A DNA stretch of 64,000 nucleotides from JBQTIY01 sp052387675 (GTDB lineage: Bacteria > Planctomycetota > B15-G4): positions 396,043 to 460,042 of the forward strand of contig JBQTIY010000002.1 in assembly GCA_052387675.1 (NCBI GenBank), given 5' to 3'. Positions 1-8,832 of this stretch are shown piece after piece; the first letter of the stretch is position 1, and each line of letters starts with the position of its first letter. Made by a program: the position numbers and the translations under genes. The notes below the pieces were generated by a model. That model saw only the letters and a program-made list of their open reading frames with translations. It searched no databases and was not told where the DNA came from.

Positions 1-496
1 CGATGACCTGGCCGGCGAGACGCCGTCCGGGTGCAGTGATTTGAGCCGAGATGCGGGCCATGAGTTCAGGGCGGCCCGGCATCGACTGCAGCCGAATCGC
101 GTCCTGCGAACTGAGCAGCACGCCGTCGAGCAGCGCGCCCTTGATGAGCGGCAGCGGCTTGGGATCGGCCTTGCCGACCGGCTTCTTCCAGGCATGCACG
201 GCCTTGCTGGCGGCAATCGCCACGCAATCCACAGACTGCCCATCGGCAGCCGTGATGAGCGCGGCCGAGCCCTCGAAGAGCGGCCCAAGATTGGACAGAC
301 CGCGCGCCTCGAGCACACGCCGCGCCAAGCTGCCCTTGACCACGCGCATGCGCAGCTTCTGTTCGGCCAGCTTGTTCCGGAAGGCGGTGACGTCGGCCAC
401 GGTCATGCCGAGCGGCTGCACGAAGAGCAAATCCTGGGACTGGCCCAGGAGCGTCTCGTACTCCTTGTGGATCGCGATGTTGAGCAGATTTGGCAT
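1..496 (-). CDS. rplJ: Ribosomal protein L10 (N-terminal part; runs off the window)
   Basis: The minus-strand reading frame starts at ATG 496 (MPNLLNIAIHKEYETLL) and stays open to the window edge, giving 165 codons without a stop. L10 forms the base of the ribosomal stalk and binds L7/L12 dimers. The N-terminal half shows the L10 pattern: VVKGSLARRVLE followed by LFEGSAALI, which corresponds to the conserved K-N-T-L and F-x-G segments of the family. It lies 44 bases downstream of rplA in the usual rplK-rplA-rplJ order, so the missing C-terminus and rplL are expected beyond the left edge. There is no strong Shine-Dalgarno sequence before the ATG. The identification rests on both position and residues. 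Confidence 0.9.
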   Translation of the reverse strand, partial: MPNLLNIAIHKEYETLLGQSQDLLFVQPLGMTVADVTAFRNKLAEQKLRMRVVKGSLARRVLEARGLSNLGPLFEGSAALITAADGQSVDCVAIAASKAVHAWKKPVGKADPKPLPLIKGALLDGVLLSSQDAIRLQSMPGRPELMARISAQITAPGRRLAGQVI

Positions 497-540
497 GGCG
501 GTTCTTTGGGTCTCAGGGGACGCGTGCTGGAGAGGCGGAC

Positions 541-1230
541 TCAGAGCGCGGGATCGACAGTGACTCCGGGGCCCATGGTCGGGGCGAGCGAAACCTTGCG
601 AATGAATTCGCCGCGCGTGGCAGCCGGGCGCTGCAGCGTGAGCGCGGCCAGGAAGGCCTGCACGTTCTCTTCGAGCTTGGCGGCCTCGAAGGAGCGCTTG
701 CCGACCGGAGCGTGCACGGTGCCGGCGGCATCGGCGCGGAACTCGATCTTGCCAGCGGCGAACTCGCGCACGGCCTTCTCGACATCGGCCGTCACGGTGC
801 CCGACTTCGGCGTAGGCATCTTGCCTTGCGGGCCGAGCACTTTGCCGAGCTTGCCGACCAGGCCCATCATGTCGGGCGAGGAGACGGCCACGTCGAACTC
901 GGTCCAGCCATCATTGACCTTCTTGACCAGCTCGTCGGAGCCCACTTCCACAGCGCCGGCCTTGCGCGCGGCTTCTTGCTTGGCGGGGTCCTTGACGAAG
1001 GCGATGACGCGCAGTGAACGGCCCGTGCCGTGCGGCAGCGAAACCGCGCCGCGCACCGAGGCCTCGGTCTTCTTGGTATCGAGGCCGAGATTGACGGCGA
1101 TGTTCACGGTCTCATCGAACTTGGCCGGCTGACAGCCCTTCAGGAGGGCCAGCCCATCCTTGAGGCTGTAGACCTTGGCCTTGTCGACCTTGCCGTCGTT
1201 CTTCGTGTGGCGCTTACCGGGGTTGCTCAT
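541..1230 (-). CDS. rplA: 50S ribosomal protein L1
   Basis: This 229-residue protein has the usual length of L1, the L1-stalk protein that also represses its own operon by binding its mRNA in other bacteria. The start is ATG 1230 (MSNPGKRHTKNDGK). An AGGA sits about nine bases upstream, and the frame remains open further 5' only by overlapping rplK. The L1 core is visible: KFDETVNIAVNLGLDTKK, then the SLPHGTGRSLRV segment, and later the signature MGLVGKLGKVLGPQGKMPTPK. It lies 19 bases after rplK and 44 bases before rplJ on the same strand, so it is part of the ribosomal operon. Confidence 0.97.
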   Translation of the reverse strand: MSNPGKRHTKNDGKVDKAKVYSLKDGLALLKGCQPAKFDETVNIAVNLGLDTKKTEASVRGAVSLPHGTGRSLRVIAFVKDPAKQEAARKAGAVEVGSDELVKKVNDGWTEFDVAVSSPDMMGLVGKLGKVLGPQGKMPTPKSGTVTADVEKAVREFAAGKIEFRADAAGTVHAPVGKRSFEAAKLEENVQAFLAALTLQRPAATRGEFIRKVSLAPTMGPGVTVDPAL

Positions 1231-1249
1231 GGGGTGTTTTCCTGGCGGC

Positions 1250-1669
1250 TCAGCCCGCGACCTTGATGCCCATGGAGCGGGCCGTGCCTTCGACCATGCG
1301 GGCCGCCGCGGCGACATCACGGGCATTGAGATCGCGCATCTTGGACTCGGCAATCTGGCGCACCTGCGCGGCCGTGACCGTGCCGACGCTCTCGCTCGCA
1401 GCCGCACCCTTGACGATGCCCGCGGCGCGCTTGAGCAGCACCGACGCCGGCGGCGTCTTCATGATGAAGGTGTAGGAGCGGTCGGTGAAGATCGTGATCT
1501 CGACCGGAATGATCAGACCCATCTGGTCGCGCGTGGCGTCGTTGTATTCCTTGACGAACTGGCCGATGTTGACGCCGTGCTGGCCGAGCGCGGGCCCCAC
1601 CGGCGGCGCGGGCGTGGCTTGCCCGGCCGGCATCTGCAGCTTGACGAGTGCTTTGAATTCCTTAGCCAT
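1250..1669 (-). CDS. rplK: 50S ribosomal protein L11
   Basis: This 139-residue protein matches L11 over its whole length. The N-terminal domain carries LVKLQMPAGQATPAPPVGPA and LGQHGVNIGQFVKEYN. The C-terminal RNA-binding domain includes SVGTVTAAQVRQIAESKM and ends MVEGTARSMGIKV. L11 binds the 23S rRNA GTPase centre and is needed for RelA-mediated stringent signalling in well-studied bacteria. It starts at ATG 1669, 15 bases after nusG, within the secE-nusG-rplK-rplA-rplJ order conserved across bacteria. Nothing is unusual. Confidence 0.98.
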   Translation of the reverse strand: MAKEFKALVKLQMPAGQATPAPPVGPALGQHGVNIGQFVKEYNDATRDQMGLIIPVEITIFTDRSYTFIMKTPPASVLLKRAAGIVKGAAASESVGTVTAAQVRQIAESKMRDLNARDVAAAARMVEGTARSMGIKVAG

Positions 1670-1684
1670 CTGCTGTGCTCCGAC

Positions 1685-2254
1685 TCAGGTCGCCTCGACC
1701 TGCCAGTACTCGAGTTCCACCGGGGTCTCGCGACCGAAAATGGTCACGATGACGCGCACGATGCCCTTGGCATCGTTGACCTCATCCACGCAGCCGTTGT
1801 ACGACTCGAACGGTCCTTCGTTGATCTTGACGCGGTCGCCGACCTTGAAGTTGATGCGCAGCGCGGGCCGCTCGTCGGTGGTCTTCATCCCGGAAAGGAT
1901 GCGCTCGACCTCGCGATCATCCATCGGCACCGGGCGCCGGTCGCTGCCCACGAAGTCGCCGATGCCGGCGGTTTCGCGGATCAGGAACCAGACCGCCTCG
2001 GGGATCTTGCCCTCTTCGTCGAGGTGCATCTCCACCATCAGGTAGCCGGGGTAAAGCTTGCGCTGCAGGACCTTCTTCTTGCCGCCCTTGATCTCGGAAA
2101 CTGACTCGGTCGGCACGAGCACGCTCGGCACCGCCGCTTCGAGCGAGGCGTTCTTGAGCCGCTGCAGCAGCTTGTCGCGCATGCGGTTCTCAAGATTGCT
2201 CGGCACGCGCAGCACGAACCAGCGCGAAGAGGAGGTGGCCTTGAGGTCGCTCAT
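1685..2254 (-). CDS. nusG: Transcription termination/antitermination factor NusG
   Basis: The 189-residue product has an N-terminal NGN domain (WFVLRVPSNLENRM; YPGYLMVEM) that contacts RNA polymerase. A C-terminal KOW domain follows (FKVGDRVKINEGPFESYNG) that links to Rho or ribosomal protein S10. The start is ATG 2254, and the ATGA overlap with the secE stop (2251-2254) indicates translational coupling. The open frame continues upstream inside secE but without family similarity, so that extension is rejected. Length is typical, with a slightly longer loop containing EIKGGKKKV between the two halves of NGN. Confidence 0.96.
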   Translation of the reverse strand: MSDLKATSSSRWFVLRVPSNLENRMRDKLLQRLKNASLEAAVPSVLVPTESVSEIKGGKKKVLQRKLYPGYLMVEMHLDEEGKIPEAVWFLIRETAGIGDFVGSDRRPVPMDDREVERILSGMKTTDERPALRINFKVGDRVKINEGPFESYNGCVDEVNDAKGIVRVIVTIFGRETPVELEYWQVEAT

Positions 2255-2697
2255 CCGAAGACCACTCCGGTCATGAGCTCGTTGAGGCCGAGGTCGAACG
2301 CGGCCAGCACGGCCGTAAAGAAGAGCATGACCACGAGGATCACCATCGAGGACTTGACCGTCTCGGCCCAGGTGGGCCAAGTGCACTTGCGCATCTCCGT
2401 CTCGGAGTCGATGAGCAAGTCGGCGATCTTGGGCCGATTGAGCAGCCGCATGAGCAGCCACACACCGGCCACGCCGACGAGCGTGGCGATGAGCAATGAC
2501 CAGGTGAGATGCAGCCCCACCACCGGCACGGGATCCGCCGAAAGGTGCTGCACCAGGAAGCCGGACCCCGCCGGTGACCCGCGGAAGGACGTGAGGAAGT
2601 AGTACAGGCTATGGACGCCGAACAGCAGCATGCCGCTTAGCAGCAGCAGGCTGATCGTTCGTGCGTGTGTGCCTTGGTCCGGCTTGTACTTCGTCAT
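2251..2697 (-). CDS. secE: Preprotein translocase subunit SecE
   Basis: SecE clamps SecY in the Sec translocon of the cytoplasmic membrane. This 148-residue protein is longer than the minimal one-helix form. It has three hydrophobic segments (about residues 14-36, 60-85 and 118-142). Before the last helix is the SecE hallmark ETEMRKCTWPTWAETVKSS, containing the W-P motif. The start is ATG 2697; an upstream in-frame extension would run through tRNA-Trp and is rejected. It lies between tRNA-Trp (ending at 2731) and nusG, with which it overlaps by four bases. Confidence 0.95.
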   Translation of the reverse strand: MTKYKPDQGTHARTISLLLLSGMLLFGVHSLYYFLTSFRGSPAGSGFLVQHLSADPVPVVGLHLTWSLLIATLVGVAGVWLLMRLLNRPKIADLLIDSETEMRKCTWPTWAETVKSSMVILVVMLFFTAVLAAFDLGLNELMTGVVFG

Positions 2698-2730
2698 GTT
2701 CGTCGTGCGTTGCGCGCAGGGTCGGGGGCC

Positions 2731-2806
2731 TGGCAGGCCAGGAGGGACTCGAACCCACAACCCTCGGTTTTGGAGACCGATGCTCTACCGTTGGAGCTAC
2801 TGGCCT
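2731..2806 (-). tRNA. tRNA-Trp (CCA anticodon)
   Basis: A full cloverleaf reads on the minus strand from 2806. The acceptor stem AGGCCAG pairs with CTGGCCT, the anticodon loop CTCCAAA gives anticodon CCA, and the T-loop GGTTCGAGTCC is standard. The discriminator is G at 2734 and the 3' CCA end is encoded (2733-2731). It sits between rpmG and secE, so it is probably processed from the operon transcript. Confidence 0.97.
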
Positions 2807-2819
2807 TCGATGCGCGGTC

Positions 2820-2984
2820 CTATTTCTTGCGTTCCTTGTGCGGTGTGTGCTTCCGATCGAAGCGGCAGTATTTCTTGAGTTCCAGCTTCCACTGGGCCTT
2901 CGCCGGCTTGCGCAAGGTGTAGGTGCGGCGGCCGCACTCCTCGCACTCCAGGAAGACGATGATCTTGGATTTGGACTTGGCCAT
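2820..2984 (-). CDS. rpmG: 50S ribosomal protein L33
   Basis: This 54-residue basic protein starts at ATG 2984 (MAKSKSKIIVFLECEEC). L33 features are C14-E-E-C17, the GRRTYTLRKPAKA region and the C-terminal KKYCRFDRKHTPHKE. The zinc-ribbon forms of L33 carry a second C-x-x-C; here it reads C40-R-F-D43, so the fourth metal ligand is Asp instead of Cys. The gene lies three bases after the tuf stop and 13 bases before tRNA-Trp. It was identified by translating the tuf-secE gap, and the larger overlapping frame on the same strand is not real. Confidence 0.95.
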   Translation of the reverse strand: MAKSKSKIIVFLECEECGRRTYTLRKPAKAQWKLELKKYCRFDRKHTPHKERKK

Positions 2985-2987
2985 GGA

Positions 2988-4187
<1,200 letters not shown>

Positions 4188-4275
4188 GGAAAACGTTCTC
4201 CTGTTTTGCCTGTCCGCGCGCGCCACGCGCACGGGATGGTTTGAGTAAGGATTGAGTTGCTGTGCGGTTCGTTCC

Positions 4276-4350
4276 TGGAGCTGCTGATGGGAATCGAACC
4301 CATGACCTCGTCCTTACCAAGGACGTGCTCTACCCCTGAGCCACAGCAGC
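4276..4350 (-). tRNA. tRNA-Thr (GGT anticodon)
   Basis: The minus strand from 4350 folds with acceptor GCTGCTG/CAGCAGC. The anticodon loop TTGGTAA gives GGT, and the T-arm contains GGTTCGATTCC. The discriminator is T and CCA is encoded at 4278-4276. It is the tRNA nearest to tuf. Confidence 0.97.
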
Positions 4351-4397
4351 CGCGTGCATGTCGTCGTCTGGTCGTCGCCGGCGCAAGTCACCGCTCA

Positions 4398-4471
4398 TGG
4401 AGCGGGTGATGGGAATCGAACCCACGCAACCAGCTTGGAAGGCTGGGGCTCTACCATTGAGCTACACCCGC
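4398..4471 (-). tRNA. tRNA-Gly (TCC anticodon)
   Basis: The minus strand from 4471 folds with acceptor GCGGGTG/CACCCGC. The anticodon loop CTTCCAA gives TCC. The discriminator is T and the CCA end is encoded at 4400-4398. Confidence 0.97.
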
Positions 4472-4593
4472 GCCTGGGGTCGGTTCCGTATCGCGCCTGC
4501 TTTGATCTCGTCGTTCCTGCGTCTCCTGTCCTGCGTTCGTTTCGTTCGTCGTGTCGTGCGGTGTGCGCGCTCAGCCGAGCGCGCGGTGTGTCG

Positions 4594-4678
4594 TGGTGGG
4601 GGGAACAGGATTCGAACCTGCGTAGGCAAAGCCAACGGGTTTACAGCCCGTCCCCTTTAGCCACTCGGGCATCCCCCC
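4594..4678 (-). tRNA. tRNA-Tyr (GTA anticodon)
   Basis: This class II tRNA with a long variable arm reads on the minus strand from 4678. The acceptor is GGGGGGA/TCCCCCC, the anticodon is GTA (loop CTGTAAA), the discriminator is A and the CCA end is encoded at 4596-4594. Confidence 0.97.
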
Positions 4679-4783
4679 GTCGTGTCTTGGGGTCCTGCGT
4701 TTCCCTTCCTGGGGCCCTCTTGCTCCTGCGTTGGGATGCTCCTCTTGCAACCACCCTTCGGGGCTTCCTGCTCATTCAGCCGG

Positions 4784-4856
4784 AGCTAGCGACGGGACTC
4801 GAACCCATAACCCCCGGTTTACAAAACCGGAGCTCTACCAGTTGAGCTACGCCAGC
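4784..4856 (-). tRNA. tRNA-Thr (TGT anticodon)
   Basis: The minus strand from 4856 folds with acceptor GCTGGCG/CGCTAGC, including one G-T pair. The anticodon loop TTTGTAA gives TGT. Unlike the other tRNAs of this operon, the bases after the discriminator T read CCG, so CCA must be added by the nucleotidyltransferase. It is the first gene of the operon after the promoter. Confidence 0.96.
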
Positions 4857-4903
4857 GCTCGGTGATCGCGCAGGAAGGTTTCACCCTCCGGGGAAAAGGG
4901 GGG

Positions 4904-4932
4904 ATCGTAACGATGCGGAAAACGGGAGTCAA
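4904..4932 (-). promoter_or_regulatory. Sigma70-type promoter of the tRNA-tuf-ribosomal operon
   Basis: On the minus strand, TTGACT (4932-4927, five of six consensus bases) is followed after exactly 17 bases by TACGAT (4909-4904, four of six). A GC-rich discriminator comes next, which is typical of stringently controlled stable-RNA promoters. The -35 box contains the aroC stop codon. Transcription would start near 4897, about 40 bases before tRNA-Thr(TGT). Confidence 0.7.
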
Positions 4933-6095
4933 CGCCCGAAGAGCCGCGTGACCTCGCGCCGCTGGCGGGCCAGCGCCCCGGCCACCTCCCGTCGGTGGTC
5001 GCCCCCGGTTTTCTCCAGCAGAGCGTCGAGCAGAACCAGCGCGACCATGGCTTCCCCCACCACCGAAGCGGCGGGAACCGAGGTGACGTCGGAGCGCTCG
5101 AAGAAGGCCCGAGCCGCCCGGCCCGTGCCATAGTCCCAGGAGGGCAGCGGCCGCGCCAGCGTCGGAATGGGCTTCATCCAGGCACGCACGACGATCGGCT
5201 GACCGTTGCTCATGCCCCCCTCGACGCCGCCGGCCCGGTTGCTGCGCCGAACAGGGCCCTGCCGGCTCGGCCGGCCCAGCGCATCGTGCACGGCGCTGCC
5301 CGGCCGCGCGGCTGACTCGACACCATCGCCGATCTCCACGGCCTTGATGGCCGGAATCGAAAGCAGTGCCGCGCCGAGGCGCGCATCAAGCCGGCTGCCG
5401 GGCTGGTCGAGGCTGCCGAGGCCCGGTGGCACACCAAAGGCCAGCACTTCGAAGCGTCCGCCCAGCGTGTCGCCGACGCGGCGCGCAGCGAGAATGGCGC
5501 GGCGCATGCGCCCTTCGGCCCGTGCATCCAGCGTGGCCAGCTCAGAGCCCTCGCGCTGGCGGCGCCAGCGCAGCAGCGCCGCCGCGCTGGGCGGGCGCGC
5601 GGTGTTCACAGGCTCACGCGCGGCCACGGCACCGAGTTGCACGACGTGCGCAAAGAGTTGCACGCCCAGTTCGGCCAGCAGACTGCAGGCCAGCGCACCG
5701 GCCGCGACACGTGCCGCCGTCTCGCGCGCGGAGGCGCGCTCCAGCACAGGCCGCAGATCGCGCGTGCCGTACTTTTGTCCGCCGGCCAGATCCGCATGGC
5801 CCGGGCGCGGAGCCTGAAAGGGCGGCCGCTGCGCCAGGCTGTCGTCACGATTCCACACGGCGAGCGCCAGCGGAGCACCGGAGGTGCGGCCGCGATAGAC
5901 ACCGGCCAGAACGTCGACGCGGTCGTGCTCCAGCGCTTGGCGTGACGAGCGCCCAAAACCGGCCTGCCGGCGCCGCAGCATTGCGTCGATGAAGGCCGGA
6001 TCCACACGGAAGCCGGCGGGCAGGCCCGCGAGCAGCGCAAAGAGGCCGCGTCCGTGCGATTCGCCCGCCGTCTGGAAAGAAAGGCGCCTCAGCAC
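4929..6095 (-). CDS. aroC: Chorismate synthase
   Basis: AroC converts 5-enolpyruvylshikimate-3-phosphate to chorismate in a reaction that needs reduced FMN. The 388-residue product has the family motifs: TAGESHG near the N-terminus, PRPGHADLAGGQKYGTRD, LERASARETAARVAAGAL, and EGGMSNGQPIVVRAWMKPIPT. It ends with RSDVTSVPAASVVGEAM. The chosen start is GTG 6095 (VLRRLSFQTAGESHG), because AroC normally begins a few residues before TAGESHG. The frame continues upstream only as antisense-like sequence. The start overlaps the end of the response regulator by seven bases. Its stop codon forms part of the next operon's -35 box. Confidence 0.95.
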   Translation of the reverse strand: MLRRLSFQTAGESHGRGLFALLAGLPAGFRVDPAFIDAMLRRRQAGFGRSSRQALEHDRVDVLAGVYRGRTSGAPLALAVWNRDDSLAQRPPFQAPRPGHADLAGGQKYGTRDLRPVLERASARETAARVAAGALACSLLAELGVQLFAHVVQLGAVAAREPVNTARPPSAAALLRWRRQREGSELATLDARAEGRMRRAILAARRVGDTLGGRFEVLAFGVPPGLGSLDQPGSRLDARLGAALLSIPAIKAVEIGDGVESAARPGSAVHDALGRPSRQGPVRRSNRAGGVEGGMSNGQPIVVRAWMKPIPTLARPLPSWDYGTGRAARAFFERSDVTSVPAASVVGEAMVALVLLDALLEKTGGDHRREVAGALARQRREVTRLFGR

Positions 6096-6613
6096 GTGCC
6101 GGCTGCGGAAACGGCGAGTTCCCGGCTCGCGGCCGGCTGGGCCCGCGCGGGGCGGGCCGGCGGAAAGGCGCACTGGCGCACCAGGCTGAGGCTCACGAGC
6201 GCATAGCAGGGCGCCGGCGCGGGGGCGGGTGGCTCGAGCACGGCGCGCACATCGCGCAGGAGCCGGCCGATGTCGAAGGGCTTGCGCAGCACGCCCACGA
6301 TGCGGGGCTCGTCGCAGAGCCGCTGCTCGGTGTCGGGATCCAAAAAAGCACTCATCACGAGAAAGGCTGCGCTGCAGCCGGCGGCGTCGGCAGCGCGCGC
6401 CAGTTCCAGGCCGTTCATGCCCGGCATGGTCATGTCGGTGAGCACCGCATCGAAGGGCCGGGTCTCCAGCGCGGCCAGCGCGGCGTGCCCATCGGCAGCC
6501 ACGGCGACTTCGAGACCGTCGCGGCGCAGCACCGCTGCCACCATGCGCGCCACCGAGTCGTCGTCATCCACCACCAGGACGGCCAAGGGCCTCGTCCACT
6601 GCGCGGGCTGCAC
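6089..6613 (-). CDS. Stand-alone response-regulator receiver protein
   Basis: The 174-residue protein has one CheY-like receiver domain (about 8-128). The acidic pocket is DDDD 16-19, the phosphoacceptor is D60 (VLTDMTMPGMNG) and the conserved Lys is K111 (LRKPFD). No DNA-binding or output domain follows, only a Pro/Ala-rich tail that may be disordered. The start is GTG 6613, with GGAGGA six bases upstream. No histidine kinase gene lies nearby, so its partner is unknown. It probably forms a short operon with aroC, whose start overlaps its stop. Confidence 0.88.
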   Translation of the reverse strand: MQPAQWTRPLAVLVVDDDDSVARMVAAVLRRDGLEVAVAADGHAALAALETRPFDAVLTDMTMPGMNGLELARAADAAGCSAAFLVMSAFLDPDTEQRLCDEPRIVGVLRKPFDIGRLLRDVRAVLEPPAPAPAPCYALVSLSLVRQCAFPPARPARAQPAASRELAVSAAGTC

Positions 6614-6707
6614 TCTGTTCCTCCGAATTCTCCGCGTATTTCAGCACCTGCGGCGGGTCGAATCCACCTTTCGCTATGCTCGCCGCTCCACTCCTGCGGA
6701 GATTCCC

Positions 6708-7853
6708 TTGCGTTTCGGCACCCTCGCGGTTCACGCCGGTCAACGGCCCGATCCCACCACCGGCGCCATCATGACGCCGATCTACTGCACTTCGACCTTC
6801 GTGCAGGAGTATCCGGCCGTCGTCAAGGACGGCTACGACTACACGCGCGGCAAGAACCCGACCCGCACCGCGCTGCAAGACAATCTCGCGGCGCTGGAGG
6901 GCGGCCGGCACGGACTCTGCTTCAGCAGCGGCCTGTCCGCCACGCACGCTCTGCTCAGCACCTTCGCGCCCGGCGACCGCATTCTGTGCGGCAACGATCT
7001 CTACGGCGGCACCTTCCGGCTCTTCCGCCGCATCTTCCAGCCCTACGGACTGCGCTTTGATGTCGTCGACGCCACGAACCTAGCCGCCGTGGAAAGCGCC
7101 CTCGCCACGGGCCCCTGCAAGCTGGTCTGGGTCGAGACGCCCAGCAATCCACTGCTGCGCATCACGGACCTCGCCGCACTGACCCGCCTGGCGCACGCCC
7201 GTGGTGCGCTGGTGGCCTGTGACAACACCTTTGCCTCGCCATGGCTGCAGCAGCCGCTCGCGCTGGGCTGCGATGTGGTCATGCACAGCGTCACCAAGTA
7301 CCTCGGCGGCCACAGCGACTTGCTCATGGGCGCGCTCGTGCTGAATGACGACACTCTGGCCGAGCAGCTCGGCTTCCTGCAGCTCGCCATCGGCGCAGTG
7401 CCAGGACCGCTGGACTGCTTTCTGGCGCTGCGCGGCACGAAGACCCTCCATCTGCGCATGGCACGCCACTGCGAGAATGCGCGCGCCGTGGCCAAGTTCT
7501 TGAGCGGTCACGCGCGCGTGGCACGCGTGCACTATCCAGGCCTGCCGGAGCACGCCGGCCACGCCATCGCCAAACGTCAGATGCGCGATTTCGGCGGCAT
7601 GCTCTCCTTCGTGGTCAAGGGCTCGGTCGAGGACGGCATGGCCGTCACAGCACGCACGCGCGTCTTCTCGCTGGCCGAGAGTCTCGGCGGCGTGGAGTCG
7701 CTCATCGAACATCCGCCCTCGATGACGCATGCCTCCATTCCCGCCGAGCAGCGCCGCGCGGCAGGCCTGGAAGACGGGCTGATTCGCTTGTCGGTCGGCG
7801 TGGAGGAGGTCGAAGACCTGCTCGAAGACCTCGAGCAGGCGCTGGCCGGCTAG
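6708..7853 (+). CDS. Cystathionine gamma-synthase/lyase family PLP enzyme
   Basis: This 381-residue fold-type I PLP enzyme belongs to the Cys/Met metabolism family (trans-sulfuration). Visible motifs are YDYTRGKNPTRTALQ, FSSGLSATHALL, VWVETPSNPLL and the PLP lysine K197 in SVTKYLGGHSD. The C-terminal LAESLGGVESLIEHPPSMTH follows. Length and motifs fit cystathionine gamma-synthase, beta/gamma-lyase or methionine gamma-lyase; sequence alone does not separate these activities. The start is TTG 6708, with GGAG five bases upstream; no ATG or GTG in frame fits. It is divergent from the receiver protein. Confidence 0.92.
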   Translation: MRFGTLAVHAGQRPDPTTGAIMTPIYCTSTFVQEYPAVVKDGYDYTRGKNPTRTALQDNLAALEGGRHGLCFSSGLSATHALLSTFAPGDRILCGNDLYGGTFRLFRRIFQPYGLRFDVVDATNLAAVESALATGPCKLVWVETPSNPLLRITDLAALTRLAHARGALVACDNTFASPWLQQPLALGCDVVMHSVTKYLGGHSDLLMGALVLNDDTLAEQLGFLQLAIGAVPGPLDCFLALRGTKTLHLRMARHCENARAVAKFLSGHARVARVHYPGLPEHAGHAIAKRQMRDFGGMLSFVVKGSVEDGMAVTARTRVFSLAESLGGVESLIEHPPSMTHASIPAEQRRAAGLEDGLIRLSVGVEEVEDLLEDLEQALAG

Positions 7854-7862
7854 CGAGCCGGC
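7845..7862. terminator. Hairpin at the stop of the PLP enzyme gene
   Basis: A 7-bp stem, GCCGGCT/AGCCGGC with loop AGCG, spans the TAG stop at 7851-7853. A short TTGTT follows a few bases later on the plus strand. It lies between convergent genes, so it may terminate in both directions. The U-tract is poor, so this is only a candidate. Confidence 0.4.
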
Positions 7863-7872
7863 AGGCCGTTGT

Positions 7873-8238
7873 TCAGTCCTCGTCGCCGGCGCGCGGCGGC
7901 GGATCACCAGACTGCACGCACTCGCGCATGACGCGCCCCACCTTGAACTTGACCACCTTCTTGGACGGCACCGCGACCTTCTCGAGCGTGCGCGGATTCT
8001 GGCCGCGCCTCGCACGGCGCGCCCGCACTTCGAAGACGCCGAAGTCGCGGAACTCCAGCCGATTGCCGGCCGCGAGCTCCCGGATGATCTCGTCCAGGAA
8101 GCGCTGGATGATGTCCTTGGTCACGACTTTGGTCTGACCGCTCTCCTGCGACACGCGATTGACCAAGTCCTTCTTGGTAATCGTGCTTCCCGCCGGCGCT
8201 GCGTCTGCCGGAGTTCCCGGCTGGCTTTCAGGATTCAC
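7873..8238 (-). CDS. HU/IHF-family DNA-binding protein
   Basis: The 121-residue protein has the HU/IHF fold. An N-terminal helical part reads ITKKDLVNRVSQESGQTKVV with DIIQRFLDEI. The beta-arm region follows: NRLEFRDFGVFEVRARRARR, with GQNPRTLEKVAVPSKK resembling the G-x-N-P-x-T motif that inserts into the DNA minor groove. A 17-residue N-terminal extension and an acidic tail (AGDED) are additions to the roughly 90-residue core. The start is taken as GTG 8238, with GGAG eight bases upstream; TTG 8241 is the alternative. Function is nucleoid architecture. A different HU type is encoded at 40153-40479. Confidence 0.9.
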   Translation of the reverse strand: MNPESQPGTPADAAPAGSTITKKDLVNRVSQESGQTKVVTKDIIQRFLDEIIRELAAGNRLEFRDFGVFEVRARRARRGQNPRTLEKVAVPSKKVVKFKVGRVMRECVQSGDPPPRAGDED

Positions 8239-8367
8239 CAAGGAAACTCCAGTCCGGCAGAGGCCGTGACTCGGCTCGGCCCCACGCCTCGTCAGCAAAC
8301 CCTTGCTGCACCAACACTTGAGAGCACAACCCCGACGCCGGCGAGCATAGCGACAGGGGTGGCCCTG

Positions 8368-8832
8368 TCAAGCCGGGCCCGTCGCGGCGGAGCCGCGGTC
8401 CTTGAGCAGCAGCGTGAAGGGGCCAGCGTTGACGAGTTCCACCGACATGTCGGCGCCGAAAGGCGCCTCCGCGACGCGGGGCAGGCGCGCCGAAAGTGCA
8501 CGCACGAAGTGGCCCAGGAGGCGGCGCGCCTCGGCGGGCGGCGCCGCGCCGGTGAAGGAGGGGCGCCGGCCATGGCGCCACTCGGCCGCGAGCGTGAACT
8601 GCGGCACGACGAGGACCGCGCCCCCCACGGCCAGCAGGTCGAGATTCGTGGCGCCCTCAGCGTCGGGGAAGACGCGCAGTCCGGCCACTTTCTCAGCCAG
8701 CGCACAGACCACGCTCTCGCTGTCCCCCGTTTCCACGCAGACCAAGAGGCACAGGCCCGCTCCGATGGCCACGACCTCCTGCTCTGCCACGCGGACTGCG
8801 GCGCGCTCGACGCGCTGCAGAACGATTTTCAT
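8368..8832 (-). CDS. dtd: D-aminoacyl-tRNA deacylase
   Basis: DTD removes D-amino acids (and Gly mischarged on tRNA-Ala) from tRNA. The 154-residue product begins MKIVLQRVERAAV and has the Gly-cisPro element in GADMSVELVNAGPFT near the C-terminus. The other active-site motif is normally S-Q-F-T-L; here it reads P77-Q-F-T-L81. The conserved Ser is therefore replaced by Pro, and the rest of the motif is kept. It starts at ATG 8832 inside an ATGA overlap with the trpS stop, so the two tRNA-quality genes are cotranslated. Confidence 0.92.
   Translation of the reverse strand: MKIVLQRVERAAVRVAEQEVVAIGAGLCLLVCVETGDSESVVCALAEKVAGLRVFPDAEGATNLDLLAVGGAVLVVPQFTLAAEWRHGRRPSFTGAAPPAEARRLLGHFVRALSARLPRVAEAPFGADMSVELVNAGPFTLLLKDRGSAATGPA

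Noticed and set aside
41..1132. Long plus-strand open frames opposite the ribosomal protein genes
   Set aside because: They are antisense shadows of rplJ and rplA, with low-complexity Arg/Ala/Ser composition and no domain pattern.
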